Shown here one piece after another: positions 27,011-36,455 of a stretch of 64,000 nt of DNA (its first letter is position 1; each line of letters begins with the position of its first letter). Position numbers and translations under genes: made by a program. The notes below the pieces were generated by a model, which was given only the letters and a program-made list of their open reading frames with translations, did not search any database and had not been told where the DNA came from. The DNA comes from Verrucomicrobiota bacterium (lineage in GTDB: Bacteria > Chlamydiota > Chlamydiia > Chlamydiales > Rhabdochlamydiaceae): the NCBI GenBank assembly GCA_018240065.1, contig JAFEGH010000006.1, positions 124,001 through 188,000 on the forward strand, written 5' to 3'.

Positions 27011-27502
27011 ATGCATTTGAGCAAAACAACATGGATTGCGATTTCAGGCGTGGTCTGGTTCATCGTCGGCGTCGGACTGCTGACCTTAGGTTTAAATTTT
27101 ATCGTCTTCAAGGCGCAAATGGAGGCGCATGAGACCACCTCGCTGATCGCGAAAATGGCTCCGGTTGCTGGCGGCAGGGAACAGGCGGCGCTGGCCCTGA
27201 TCACTATTGGCCTCATCATCGGCTTTATCAAGGGGCGCTTTGTGCTTGTCAAGACGGTGCGCAGAGTGGTGGAGAGGATCCTTAAGCTCGAGCTTCCAAT
27301 CAAATTTTCCGAGGTTTACAGCAAAGGCTACCTCATTTTGATCGGCGGCATGATCTTGCTCGGAATGAGCATGAAGTGGCTGGGTCTTCCAGCTGAAGTG
27401 CGCGGACTCATCGACGTCGCCATCGGTTCCGCTTTGATGAACGGCGCGACTGCCTATTTCCGTGTCGCCCTTGCGGTGAACAAGGAAATGAAGAAGTCTT
27501 GA
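27011..27502 (+). CDS. Unknown 163-aa membrane protein
   Basis: Small integral membrane protein with four hydrophobic segments (about residues 7-32, 60-78, 107-126 and 132-153). Charged residues cluster between the second and third (KLELPIKFSEVYSKGY). It has a good ribosome site (AAGGAGAG) before ATG 27011. Its stop lies 2 bases before the end of convergent rlmH. I do not recognise the family. Confidence 0.8.
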   Translation: MHLSKTTWIAISGVVWFIVGVGLLTLGLNFIVFKAQMEAHETTSLIAKMAPVAGGREQAALALITIGLIIGFIKGRFVLVKTVRRVVERILKLELPIKFSEVYSKGYLILIGGMILLGMSMKWLGLPAEVRGLIDVAIGSALMNGATAYFRVALAVNKEMKKS

Positions 27503-27503
27503 T

Positions 27504-27929
27504 TTATTTGTGGTAGGCCGTGCCCTTTTCGATTTCAAGGGCGCGATAGATTTGCTCCACCAGAATCAACCGGGTGATCTGGTGGGTGAATGTCATCCGC
27601 GACAAAGAGATCAGGCTGCGGGCCCGGGCCTTTAGATGCTCAGGGATCCCTTCGGAGCCGCCGATCACGAATGCGAGCCTGGAATGCATCTCCTGAAGCG
27701 ATTTGACGAGAAAACAGGAGAACTCTTCGCTGGTGAATTGCTTGCCGCGGGGATCAAGACAGATGAAATGGGCCTCCTTTTCCAGGAATTGCTTCAATTG
27801 CTCGTCGTTTTTCGCTAAAATCCATTCAAAAGAAAGGGAAGACTTGAGCCGTCTTTCATATTCTTCAAGCGCATCCTGCAGCCAGTCTTCTTTGGTCTTC
27901 CCAACGGAAAATACTTTAATTTTATACAT
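27504..27929 (-). CDS. rlmH: 23S rRNA (pseudouridine1915-N3) methyltransferase
   Basis: SPOUT-class (alpha/beta-knot) methyltransferase that methylates pseudouridine 1915 in helix 69 of 23S rRNA. I start it at ATG 27929, giving MYKIKVFSVGKTKEDW as in other RlmH; an in-frame ATG nine bases upstream would add only MQH. The SAM-binding knot is in FVIGGSEGI (about residue 102) and the C-terminal motif LILVEQIYRALEIEKG is conserved. A degenerate copy of its 5' end survives at 29757-29955, beyond the multicopper oxidase. Confidence 0.96.
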   Translation of the reverse strand: MYKIKVFSVGKTKEDWLQDALEEYERRLKSSLSFEWILAKNDEQLKQFLEKEAHFICLDPRGKQFTSEEFSCFLVKSLQEMHSRLAFVIGGSEGIPEHLKARARSLISLSRMTFTHQITRLILVEQIYRALEIEKGTAYHK

Positions 27930-28020
27930 ATGTTGCAATTAGCCTATTTAGTGCCGGATCCGAAGCCAAGGATGTTCAACTTCGATATTCTTGGCCACTG
28001 CCAGTATCCCCTCTGGGAAA
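27930..28020 (+). pseudogene. 5' fragment of lgt
   Basis: From 27930 the plus strand reads MLQLAYLVPDPKPRMFNFDI, matching the first 20 residues of Lgt starting at 29956 at 16 of 20 positions; 52 of 61 bases agree in the first 61 bases. Similarity fades near 28020. It is a truncated, decayed second copy of the start of lgt, joined to intact rlmH. Confidence 0.9.
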
Positions 28021-28089
28021 AGGCCTGCCGCCGATGCCATCTTCTTATTCTGCCTGAAAGCAATTTTAAATCGAATCTTGGTACGTTCC

Positions 28090-29574
28090 CTAGTATCCGC
28101 CATAAATTCCGGAGTAGTCCTTCAGGGTAGACGGAGAGAAATAGGGAGGTTTATATCCCTCATAAACGATCTCCGTCATCATTCCACCCCAGGAATGGTA
28201 AGAGATGTGGCAATGAAGAGCCCAAATGCCGGGATTGTTCGCATCAAACTGGACTTTGAGCGTTTGGTTGGGCATGACAAGGACTGTGTCTCGAATTGCG
28301 CCGGAAAACTTTTGTCCGTCGATTTCAATCACTTGAAAAACGTGTCCGTGCAAGTGCATCGGATGAGACATTCCCGTCTTGTTGATAAACGTCATCTCCA
28401 CCCTTTCCCCTTCTTTTACAATGAGCCGTTGATTGTCAGGCCATACGCGGTTATTGATCGCCCAGGTATAAAATTGCATGTTTCCTTCTAATTCTACTGT
28501 GAGGAGGCGGTCGACTTTTTTTGGCGGCAGAGGTTGGAGGGCTTTTAATTGCTTTTCAAATTCATTGGTAATCGCCCCAATCGTTTCTTTAACCTCCATG
28601 GGAAGCGCAGGAGCAGCAGCGTCCGCGGTCTTCAGGACAAACCCGGTTGCCATGTTCGTCCCCTCACCCTGCGCTAAAATGGGGAAGGCCCCCCCTTCCT
28701 TAGGGATTGTTACAACGATATCCATACGCTGGGCGGTCGCAAACGAGTAGGCATCAAAGCTGGTGGGTTCTACCGGGTTGCCGTCGACAGCGATCAATCT
28801 TCCCTTAAGCCCTCCCAAGGTCACCAGAAACCCGGTGGCAGTGGAGGCATTGATTAGTCTTAAACGAATTTCTTCTCCAGGCTTCACAGGATAAATCGGC
28901 GGACTCTCAAGGGTTGTGCGATTGGACAGATAGGCGTCATATTTCACATCGCTCAGATCCGGGCGCATGCCTGGCATTTGAGGGGAGAACGCCGGCTTCC
29001 ACGAACTTCCATTAGTTTTGGTCATTTCGATGTATTTTTTTCTCAGCCCCTGCCAAACAGCGTCGAGGGATTGAAAGGTAAAATCCTCAAAATACACGAC
29101 GATATCTCGGTACTGGTTTTCTTCCCCTGACAGCAAAATCAGCGGGATGGACATTAATTTTTGTTCCTGCAGGCCATAATGAGAGTGGGAGAAATACGTG
29201 CCGGACTGGACGATTTGAAAGTTATAGGGCTGGGACTTTCTGGGCGGAATGGGGGCCTGGGTGACATAAGAAACACCGTCTTCCAAAACGGGAAGGATTA
29301 GACCGTGCCAGTGCAGGGAAGTGGGTACCGAAGTCTGATTTTCAACTATCACATTGAAACATTCTCCTTTCCATTTCTGCAGAATTTCATCGCCGCCATC
29401 CACAACGATCTTATAGACAGGAGAAGACTGCCCCTTGATTTTGATCTGGGCTTCGATGATTTTTACACGGGTTGCTTCTGGCGTCGTTGCTTTGCAAATT
29501 CCATAACTTGCAGTCGGCTCGGCGGAAAGCGATGATGCAAACAATATAGCTAAAGCGGAAATCAACGTTCTCAT
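28090..29574 (-). CDS. Multicopper oxidase (laccase/CopA-like)
   Basis: Copper enzyme of about 494 residues that couples substrate oxidation (Cu+, phenols or similar) to water formation from O2. The start at 29574 follows AGGAG and gives a signal peptide, MRTLISALAILFASSLSA, so it is exported. All four copper-ligand blocks are present: LHWHG and SHSHYG near the N-terminus, HPMHLHGH and HCHISYHSWGGM near the C-terminus (type 1 site axial Met). Three cupredoxin domains are implied by length. The gene is flanked by partial copies of the rlmH and lgt ends, so it was likely inserted. A role in copper tolerance is inferred. Confidence 0.93.
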   Translation of the reverse strand: MRTLISALAILFASSLSAEPTASYGICKATTPEATRVKIIEAQIKIKGQSSPVYKIVVDGGDEILQKWKGECFNVIVENQTSVPTSLHWHGLILPVLEDGVSYVTQAPIPPRKSQPYNFQIVQSGTYFSHSHYGLQEQKLMSIPLILLSGEENQYRDIVVYFEDFTFQSLDAVWQGLRKKYIEMTKTNGSSWKPAFSPQMPGMRPDLSDVKYDAYLSNRTTLESPPIYPVKPGEEIRLRLINASTATGFLVTLGGLKGRLIAVDGNPVEPTSFDAYSFATAQRMDIVVTIPKEGGAFPILAQGEGTNMATGFVLKTADAAAPALPMEVKETIGAITNEFEKQLKALQPLPPKKVDRLLTVELEGNMQFYTWAINNRVWPDNQRLIVKEGERVEMTFINKTGMSHPMHLHGHVFQVIEIDGQKFSGAIRDTVLVMPNQTLKVQFDANNPGIWALHCHISYHSWGGMMTEIVYEGYKPPYFSPSTLKDYSGIYGGY

Positions 29575-29619
29575 AGTTCTCCTGTATCTGGATGCTGAAG
29601 AACCCTTCCGAGAACTCAA

Positions 29620-29756
29620 AAATCAGCAAAAATTTTTATTCGGATAGGTTCAAGTCTATTCTTCGGATGGGGCTTAAGTTGTTCAATATCACAAACAGCA
29701 ATCTGATATCAATCCTCCCATGATCTGGACTTCAGCCCAACTACACCCTAATCGGA
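29620..29756. other. Intergenic leader of the oxidase gene
   Basis: Non-coding stretch between the oxidase start (its 45-base leader begins at 29619) and the rlmH remnant. I recognise no gene, RNA or transposase remnant in it. It presumably holds the oxidase promoter on the minus strand. Confidence 0.35.
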
Positions 29757-29955
29757 CAACAGGCCCGGGGAATGGCCTAGCGGGGGCAAGACATAAGAAA
29801 TTGCCCTCCATTTCCAAGAATTGCTTCTATTGCTGAATATTTTTCGCTAGAATCGATTCAAAAGACAAGGGATCCCTTCCTCCTATTCTTCAAGCGGACC
29901 CTGCAGCCGGCCATTCTTTGTCCTGTCGGAAGAGATAAAATAAAATTTTGTGCTT
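29757..29955 (-). pseudogene. Decayed 5' fragment of rlmH
   Basis: Bases 29812-29871 match 27781-27840 inside rlmH at 48 of 60 positions. Similarity continues towards the rlmH start (TTCTTCAAGCG, CCTGCAGCC and others) up to the lgt start. The fragment has indels and stops and is not functional. It lies at the same distance from lgt as real rlmH from the lgt fragment, so it is the other half of a duplicated rlmH/lgt junction. The start of the fragment is approximate. Confidence 0.85.
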
Positions 29956-31131
29956 ATGATGCTATTAGCTTATTTAGTGTGGGACCCGAAGCCGGGGATG
30001 TTCAACTTCGACATTCCGATCCTCCAACGGCCTATCCTCTGGTACGGTTTCCTCTTTGCCTTTGGGTTTTTTGTCGGGTTTCTCGTCCTGACCTATCTCT
30101 TAAGGCGCTATTTTCTCCTAAAACCGGAGTTTTGCAAAGAAGATGTTTCATCCTGGCCCGGTTTGGTCCATGGCTTGTATGCCAGCCGCGGCCCTGTCGC
30201 AAAGAAAATCTTTTCGAAGCTGTCCGCATCAAACCAGCAATGGTGCAGCGAGTGGAAGGTCGGCCAGCACATTGACGAGGAGGACAAGAAAGCGCTCCTC
30301 TCTGCGATCAACGCTGTTCTCGTCGATCCGAGGATCAAATTCGATACTCCGCTGACTTCGCTTTCTCGACGGCTCTTTTCGTTTGCTGCAAGGCGCTGGA
30401 GCGAAGAGGCTTCCTTGAAGGCGCTCAAACGCCTGCAAATTGAGCAGGAGCTTAAAAGCGGCATCCACACAATTAAGGCCAAGACAGCGAAAAAGGCGGA
30501 ACAGCTCACCTTTTATGTGCTCATCGGCGCGATTGTGGGAGCGCGTCTGGGAGATGTCCTGTTTTATCAAAGCTGGCTGGAGCTTGCACGCAACCCTCTT
30601 TCTATCTTTGCCGTGTGGCAGGGAGGGCTTGCCTCCCATGGCGGGGCCGCAGGGATCCTTATTGCCCTGGGGGTCTTCACCTGGCGCCGCAAGATCCCTT
30701 TCTGGTCGGCTGTTGATTTTACTGTCATCCCGACTGCAATTGCCGCTGTCTTCATCCGGATCGGAAATTTTTTTAATCAGGAGATTTTGGGCACTCCGAC
30801 TCATTTGCCTTGGGGGATTATCTTTCTTCATCCTGCCGACGGAGGGCCGATCGTTCCGCGCCATCCGGCTCAGCTTTACGAGGCTCTTTGGTACCTCTGC
30901 GTGTTTGGAATACTCATGTGGTATTGGCACCGCCATCTTCCGTTCAAACCTGTTGGAAAAGTCACGGGACTCTTTCTTCTTCTGGTGTTCGGATTCCGTT
31001 TTTTCATTGAATTTATCAAAATGGAGCAGAGCGCCCATCTTTCCCCGGCAGCGCTACTCACGATGGGTCAGATCTTGAGTGTGCCATTTGTCATTCTCGG
31101 GTGTTACTTACTATTCAGGAAACGTTATTGA
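29956..31131 (+). CDS. lgt: Prolipoprotein diacylglyceryl transferase with insertion
   Basis: Attaches diacylglycerol to the lipobox Cys of prolipoproteins, the first lipoprotein-maturation step in the inner membrane. Family motifs are clear: ARLGDVLFY (from about residue 196), GGLASHGGAAG (223-233), IRIGNFFNQE and HPAQLYEA. At 391 residues it is about 100 longer than usual. The excess is one charged, helical stretch (about residues 56-180) between the first two membrane segments, rich in Lys, Glu and Ser. ATG 29956 or 29959 is possible; a GTG six bases upstream is less likely. The upstream flank is the rlmH remnant, so the native promoter may have been displaced. Confidence 0.95.
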   Translation: MMLLAYLVWDPKPGMFNFDIPILQRPILWYGFLFAFGFFVGFLVLTYLLRRYFLLKPEFCKEDVSSWPGLVHGLYASRGPVAKKIFSKLSASNQQWCSEWKVGQHIDEEDKKALLSAINAVLVDPRIKFDTPLTSLSRRLFSFAARRWSEEASLKALKRLQIEQELKSGIHTIKAKTAKKAEQLTFYVLIGAIVGARLGDVLFYQSWLELARNPLSIFAVWQGGLASHGGAAGILIALGVFTWRRKIPFWSAVDFTVIPTAIAAVFIRIGNFFNQEILGTPTHLPWGIIFLHPADGGPIVPRHPAQLYEALWYLCVFGILMWYWHRHLPFKPVGKVTGLFLLLVFGFRFFIEFIKMEQSAHLSPAALLTMGQILSVPFVILGCYLLFRKRY

Positions 31132-31209
31132 GCCGTGCGATAAAAGGTGACAAGGCACTCGGACGGGGCACGGCAAAGCAAGGGATTTGCGTGCTTCTTG
31201 CCGCTGGCT

Positions 31210-33072
31210 TTAATAAGCGAGGGCAGCGTCGGCCTGCTTACGGTCGAATGGCGTGAGGGGAAGGGTTTTGTGGACGATCTCTTCGAGCTGATGGACGAGA
31301 TGTTCGTGGTCCAGCGTCGCGCCGGAAAACAAAAGGGAGCAGGAGTGCCATTTGAGGAATCTGTCAAAGGAGGACTCTGTTTCTGCGCCCAGCAGGCTGT
31401 ACCAGGCGTACTTATACAGGATCCATACTCTTAGCGAAAGCTGGGCGGAGTATGGGGCGAGCTCAGGATAGCTTTTTAGGTATTGCTGACAGATCTCGCT
31501 GACAAATGTATGGTGCGGCAGCACCGAAGGATGATCTTTCCATTTCTGACAAATCAGACGGAGAAGGGTACTCTCCGAATTCAAGCGGATCCAGCGGCAA
31601 AGCATATCTCCCTGGACCGACCAGATATGGATCTTTTTCTCTATTTCGCTCCATTCTTTGATCTGCACCAGTTCCTTTGTCCTTTTGAAGAAGCTCACAG
31701 TCTCCTGGACGAGAGAGGAAAAACTCTGCGTGGGGTTCTCAATCAGGATATTGGCGACCTCTTCTTCAATGCGCTGCCCGATGCGGTAGGGGAGTTTCTC
31801 CAGAAGACCTTCCGTTTCGCTTAAGGATTTCCAGATGGCAATCTCCAGAAGATCGTTCCCTTTGCCTTGAAGAAGAGGCAGCAGCGTCGCTTCCTTGTAA
31901 GCTGTCCAAATGGCGTCGGCGACATAGGAAGGGGACCTGCAATACTCTTCGCTTTTCATGAGCACAAGTTCCGCCGAGATAAAAGCGTAGAGCGCTTGCG
32001 GCAGCTCGGGCCGCGAAGACGCGGACTGCGGATAGATGGAGAGGACGGCCTCTTTTACCTGATCTTCCTGCAGCGTTTTGGGCAGGCCGCTGGCGAGCGC
32101 GTAAAGAGCGATTATCCTTCTTACGAATTCAGAAAGCTGAGGCAGGAATGCGGCAGTTTTGCACAGGGAGCTGTGGCGCCGGATGAAATTCGTGATTGCA
32201 GTCTTCTGCTCTGAGAAAAAGAGGCTATGCAAAGCTGAGGTGTTGTAGAGCTTCTCCGCGATAAGCGCTGAAACGCTGCCCATCATATGGTCGAGCGATG
32301 AAAAGCTGGGAAGTTCATGCAGGGAATGCAGTACTTCCTTCACCTTATGTTCAAGTTCGCTATAGCCGATCTGAGGATATTTTGCGGTCATTTCCAGAAT
32401 TGTCTTCACGATCAGTTTATCGATTTGATCGTATTCATCATAAGGGCTGTTGTATTGTTCCAGTCCGCCGCCTGTAAGAAGATGGCGCTGGATCGACCAG
32501 ATCATTTTCGTTAAGTGGTCGAGCTGGGGACGGACGCCGTCGATAGTGGCAATGCACTCGCTCATTTTCGTTGCCAGCTGGTGCGCGTAATGGGAAGGGT
32601 GCAGATGTCCCGGGTTTCTGAATGAGGTGTAATTCTTGAGGTTCTCCTTAATAAAGAAGTGGATATTGAGCTTTCCATCCTGCGTGATCGCTTCTTTCTG
32701 ATTCTGGATCTGCTGGGAGTAGTAGGCGACTTTTTCCCACGTCTTCCTAAGGGCGGAAACGCCAAGTCGGAATTGAGGAAACCTCTTTTGGAAATCAGGC
32801 GCGATTTTGACTAAAAGTTCTTCCTGGATCTTCACCGACCATTTCTTGGAAGAGCCGCAATGCTGCATCTCCTGCTTGATCTTTTGTGAAAGGAATAGAT
32901 TCAAATCGGAATAGGGATCGTAAAATTCAGGAGATTCATCCACCGCAGACAATAGATCAGAGACAGCTTCTTGTCTTTTCTTCGCGCTGATTGGCAGCGA
33001 AGAAGTCACGAACTTCGAAGAACTAGACCAGAAGTTATCTGATGAAGGATGTGGAGTTCTTGTTCCTGACAT
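31210..33072 (-). CDS. Unknown 620-aa helical protein
   Basis: Not recognised. It is a soluble, all-helical-looking protein rich in Leu, Glu, Lys and Ser, without signal peptide, membrane segment or catalytic motif. The N-terminal 35 residues are Ser/Thr-rich and low in charge (MSGTRTPHPSSDNFWSSSSK), as is common for type III secretion signals, although no predictor was run. It is monocistronic, with a very AT-rich leader that includes an AATAATT/AATTATT dyad (33131-33148) and no clear Shine-Dalgarno. Candidate effector by these general features only. Confidence 0.75.
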   Translation of the reverse strand: MSGTRTPHPSSDNFWSSSSKFVTSSLPISAKKRQEAVSDLLSAVDESPEFYDPYSDLNLFLSQKIKQEMQHCGSSKKWSVKIQEELLVKIAPDFQKRFPQFRLGVSALRKTWEKVAYYSQQIQNQKEAITQDGKLNIHFFIKENLKNYTSFRNPGHLHPSHYAHQLATKMSECIATIDGVRPQLDHLTKMIWSIQRHLLTGGGLEQYNSPYDEYDQIDKLIVKTILEMTAKYPQIGYSELEHKVKEVLHSLHELPSFSSLDHMMGSVSALIAEKLYNTSALHSLFFSEQKTAITNFIRRHSSLCKTAAFLPQLSEFVRRIIALYALASGLPKTLQEDQVKEAVLSIYPQSASSRPELPQALYAFISAELVLMKSEEYCRSPSYVADAIWTAYKEATLLPLLQGKGNDLLEIAIWKSLSETEGLLEKLPYRIGQRIEEEVANILIENPTQSFSSLVQETVSFFKRTKELVQIKEWSEIEKKIHIWSVQGDMLCRWIRLNSESTLLRLICQKWKDHPSVLPHHTFVSEICQQYLKSYPELAPYSAQLSLRVWILYKYAWYSLLGAETESSFDRFLKWHSCSLLFSGATLDHEHLVHQLEEIVHKTLPLTPFDRKQADAALAY

Positions 33073-33745
33073 AATTACAATTTTTTTTGGTGGTATTTTT
33101 CTGTCTAACTCAAAGCGATTTTTTTTGTCTAATAATTTCTTAATTATTTTGAAATATTTATCTTAATAAACGTAAAATGAACTCTGAAATCTTTAGTGAA
33201 AGAGTCGTTTTGAGATGATTAAAAATGTGAGATGAATAATCGAATCCGTTCCGAAATTTGTTGGTGAATTTTACAGATCGGATTCAGATTCTGAATATGT
33301 TCGAATTCGTATAAATTTGTTTTGTTTTTTCCTGAATTCATTTTATGGTTGGAGTTTGTATTCGATTAGATGAGCATGTGATACTCATACAATGAGACAG
33401 CCTCATTTAACATGAATAGCATTCGTCTTTGGAATTGTGGAATGCTCTGCCTGGATAAAGTAGTCGAACGGCATATTCCGACCTTATTAAAAGGGAGTGT
33501 GCCGGTACGGAGATATTGCCCTGCTCAATCAAGGTCGGGTTTAATGAAGAGGCCGATCATTTTAGCTGATGCAAAAGAGTAGTCCTTATGAATAGAGGCG
33601 CAATCTGACAATGACGCCATTTATCAAGGAATTCCATAATAAAGACTTAAATCCGAAAATAGCTCTATGTGCCATAGTTTTCAATGAATACGGCAAAATG
33701 ACAGGAAACGTAGAGTGCAATAGCGAAAAGCTTCAAATGCTGTGG
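33073..33745. other. AT-rich intergenic region
   Basis: About 670 bases. The first 250 are strongly AT-rich and form the leader of the 620-aa gene. CCGACCTT (33478-33485) and AAGGTCGG form an inverted repeat about 45 bases apart. A 56-codon open frame (33412-33582, plus strand) has no recognisable product or ribosome site. I see no tRNA or known RNA. Confidence 0.4.
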
Positions 33746-34147
33746 TTACATTTTCCCGCGATAGGCTACGCAGGTGATTTCAACTCTGCTGTCCAATGGA
33801 AGTTTGGCCGCCTGGATCGTTGTGCGCGCCGGTTTTGCGGCATGGCTGAAACGCTCGGCGTAGATCGCATTCATTTCAGGAAAGTCCTGCATGTCTTTTA
33901 AATAGACGTCGCACCTGACGACGTCTAATAAGGACAGTCCTTCAGATGCCAGGATTGCCTCGATGTTATCGATGACTTGCTTTGTTTGCCCTTCAATTGT
34001 CGAATCGGTAACCTTCCCGACACTTGGATCGATAGGGATCTGCCCGGAGAGGAATAGATAGGGACCGGCGGCGATCGCCTGAGAGTAAGGACCGATGGCT
34101 TTTGGTGCGTTCGCAGTATCGACAAAGTGTACATCATTGCGCATCAT
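33746..34147 (-). CDS. ridA: RidA-family enamine/imine deaminase
   Basis: Hydrolyses reactive enamine/imine intermediates released by PLP enzymes such as threonine dehydratase. The 133-residue length is typical. It has AIGPYSQAI near the N-terminus, the LFLSGQIPID strand, the catalytic Arg region (VRCDVYLKDM and PARTT) and EITCVAY. Two tandem ATG codons (34147 and 34144) could start it. It is divergent from ssb across about 270 AT-rich bases. Confidence 0.93.
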   Translation of the reverse strand: MMRNDVHFVDTANAPKAIGPYSQAIAAGPYLFLSGQIPIDPSVGKVTDSTIEGQTKQVIDNIEAILASEGLSLLDVVRCDVYLKDMQDFPEMNAIYAERFSHAAKPARTTIQAAKLPLDSRVEITCVAYRGKM

Positions 34148-34424
34148 TTAAGGTGGTCTCGCTTTTTTTTAAGGTTTTTTGGGTATAACGGATGCTGATT
34201 TAACCGACAAGCAAAAGTTGATCCTATTATGAAATTCGGGAAAATCATGTATTTTGAGCCGTTTTCCATTCCTTTATGTTCAACCTTAGAAGAGTCTCGA
34301 AATCTATATAAAAATCCTTGTAAACTCAGTTTTTTGAAATTTCTGAATAGGTTCTTCTTGAGAATTTTGCTCAGGCAGAGAATAATCACAACTTTACCGA
34401 TACCTTTTTTAATGAGGCTTGACG

Positions 34425-34889
34425 ATGAACCAAATTACGATTGCAGGACATTTAGGCGCAGACCCTGAAGTGAGATTCACTTCCTCAGGGCAAAAGGTGA
34501 CGACTCTCCGCGTAGCGGCCCGTGCTCGCCGCGGCGGCAAAGATGAGACCATTTGGTGGAAAGTGACTGTATGGGGAGAACAGTTTGACAAAATTATCCC
34601 ATATTTCAAGAAAGGAAGCCCGATCATCGTCGTCGGCGAACTCAACAAGCCTGAGATCTTCACGGATCGCGAAGGCCGCCCTCAAGTTTCGATGAACATT
34701 ACCGCCCTCAATATTATGTTTAGCCCCTTCGGTCGTCCTGACAGCCCCGGGGCTCCCGGCAGTGGAGAAGGCGCGTCCGCACACGCTCACGGCGCCCAGA
34801 CAGAAATGGCCCACGCCGGCCACGAAATGCCGTCGCATGGTCAGGGTAAGGCCGATCCTGCTTTTTCTGAAGATGAAATTCCGTTTTGA
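34425..34889 (+). CDS. ssb: Single-stranded DNA-binding protein
   Basis: OB-fold protein coating single-stranded DNA in replication and repair. ATG 34425 gives MNQITIAGHLGADPEVRF, the normal start; a TTG two codons earlier is less likely. The OB fold covers about 1-108, a Gly/His/Pro-rich linker follows, and the acidic tail SEDEIPF binds partner proteins. Length 154. It is followed by pepA after 75 bases, as in Chlamydia. Confidence 0.97.
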   Translation: MNQITIAGHLGADPEVRFTSSGQKVTTLRVAARARRGGKDETIWWKVTVWGEQFDKIIPYFKKGSPIIVVGELNKPEIFTDREGRPQVSMNITALNIMFSPFGRPDSPGAPGSGEGASAHAHGAQTEMAHAGHEMPSHGQGKADPAFSEDEIPF

Positions 34890-34964
34890 CGTAGACTCCG
34901 CTTCTTGCGCAGTCCCCGGGGGGGGCTGCGCTGATAGTATTAAACTGACCTTTAAGGGACTCCC

Positions 34965-36455
34965 ATGCATATCAGCTCCGTTTCCAGCATTAAAGAACGA
35001 AAAAATGCCGATGTTGTGATTGTTCCCATCTGGCATGACAAGAAAAAGCCGGTGATCGCCTATGACGGCAAAGAGTTCGATGCGCTTGTTAAATTTCCAA
35101 TTGAAGCGGGAGACTTTACCGGTAAAGAGGGGGAGTCCCTGCTGCTTTACCGCGATGGGAGCCATGAAAAAAGAGTGCTTCTACTCGGCCTTGGCAACAA
35201 AAAAAGCTGTCTGCCAGATACTCTCCGACGCGCTTACTCTTCCGCTGTGAAAGCGGCCCGCGCTAAAAAATTGAAGACCGCCAACTTCCTATTCCCAGAG
35301 ACCGACCTGATGGGCAAAGATATGCTGTGCCGCGCGGTCGTCGAAGGGGTCTTGATGACAAGCTACACCTTCGATCATCTGAAAGGAGAGTCGACTAAAG
35401 AAGAAAAGAACTCCAGCCTGGAAAAGATCTGTTTCTGCGGGATCGGCAAAGATGAAGAGAAGCTTCTTAAAAAGACGGAGACGATTGTCGACTCGGTCAA
35501 CTTCGTCCGCGACCTGGTCAACGGCAATTCTGATGATGTCAATATCGATGTTTTGAAGCAGATCGCCAGAGATTTCGAAAAGAAATACTCCTCTGTCAAG
35601 ACCAGGATCCTGGATAAAAAAGCCCTTGAAAAAGAAAAGATGGGACTGATCCTGGCAGTCGGAAGAGCGGCCGTCCGAGAACCCGCCCTTATTATCCTTG
35701 AGTATAAGGGGAACCCTGGCTCCAAAGAAAAGATCGCCATCGTCGGTAAAGGGATCACCTACGATACAGGCGGACTCAATATTAAGACTACCGGGATGGA
35801 AACGATGAAGTCCGACATGGCCGGCGCCGCGGTCGCTCTGGGCATCATCCGCGTTGCCGCAGAGCTGAAGCTCAAAGTCAACCTTATCGGCGCGCTTGCC
35901 GCAGCGGAGAATTCTATCGGTCCTTCGAGCTATAAGCCTGGCGACGTCTACCGGAGCCGCACGGGAAAGACTGTCGAGATCACCAATACAGACGCCGAAG
36001 GGCGCCTGGTTCTCGCCGATGCTGTATCCTATATCGAAGATACCTATGCCCCTACGCAGATGATCGATTTCGCTACGCTGACCGGTGGGGTCGTCGTGGC
36101 GCTCGGCGAAGAGGCGACAGGCCTTTTCTCCAACAACGACGCACTTGCAAAGGCGCTCGAAAAGTCAGGAGAGCGGACTCACGAGAGAATGTGGCGCATG
36201 CCGCTGTACCCGGAGTATAAGGAGTATCTGAAATCTCCCATTGCCGATATCAGGAACTCAGGTCCCCGCAAGGCCAGCGCCGGATCGGGTGCGACATTCA
36301 TCCAATATTTTATCAAATCGGTCCCTTGGGCTCATCTGGATATCGCGGGAACCGCTTATCTTTCGGAACTGAAGCCCTATCATACGACTCCTGCTACTGG
36401 CGTGGGCATCAGGCTCCTCGTGGATTTTCTTGAGCACCGCAATGAAAAAGGGTGA
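34965..36455 (+). CDS. pepA: Leucyl aminopeptidase
   Basis: Cytosolic M17 metallo-aminopeptidase that removes N-terminal residues from peptides. It has the signature NTDAEGRLVLADA (about residues 345-357) with metal ligands, and the conserved KGITYDTGG (about 263-271) containing catalytic Lys and Asp. Length 496 is typical. The N-terminal domain (about 1-170) is divergent, as is common in the family. It overlaps the following pseudouridine synthase by 14 bases. Confidence 0.95.
   Translation: MHISSVSSIKERKNADVVIVPIWHDKKKPVIAYDGKEFDALVKFPIEAGDFTGKEGESLLLYRDGSHEKRVLLLGLGNKKSCLPDTLRRAYSSAVKAARAKKLKTANFLFPETDLMGKDMLCRAVVEGVLMTSYTFDHLKGESTKEEKNSSLEKICFCGIGKDEEKLLKKTETIVDSVNFVRDLVNGNSDDVNIDVLKQIARDFEKKYSSVKTRILDKKALEKEKMGLILAVGRAAVREPALIILEYKGNPGSKEKIAIVGKGITYDTGGLNIKTTGMETMKSDMAGAAVALGIIRVAAELKLKVNLIGALAAAENSIGPSSYKPGDVYRSRTGKTVEITNTDAEGRLVLADAVSYIEDTYAPTQMIDFATLTGGVVVALGEEATGLFSNNDALAKALEKSGERTHERMWRMPLYPEYKEYLKSPIADIRNSGPRKASAGSGATFIQYFIKSVPWAHLDIAGTAYLSELKPYHTTPATGVGIRLLVDFLEHRNEKG

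Noticed and set aside
33412-33582. 56-codon plus-strand open frame in the 33 kb intergenic region
   Set aside because: No ribosome site, no recognised product and composition like its AT-rich surroundings; likely chance.
34229-34468. Open frame overlapping ssb and the ridA-ssb gap
   Set aside because: It overlaps the start of ssb in another frame and has no known similarity; the region is best read as promoter DNA.
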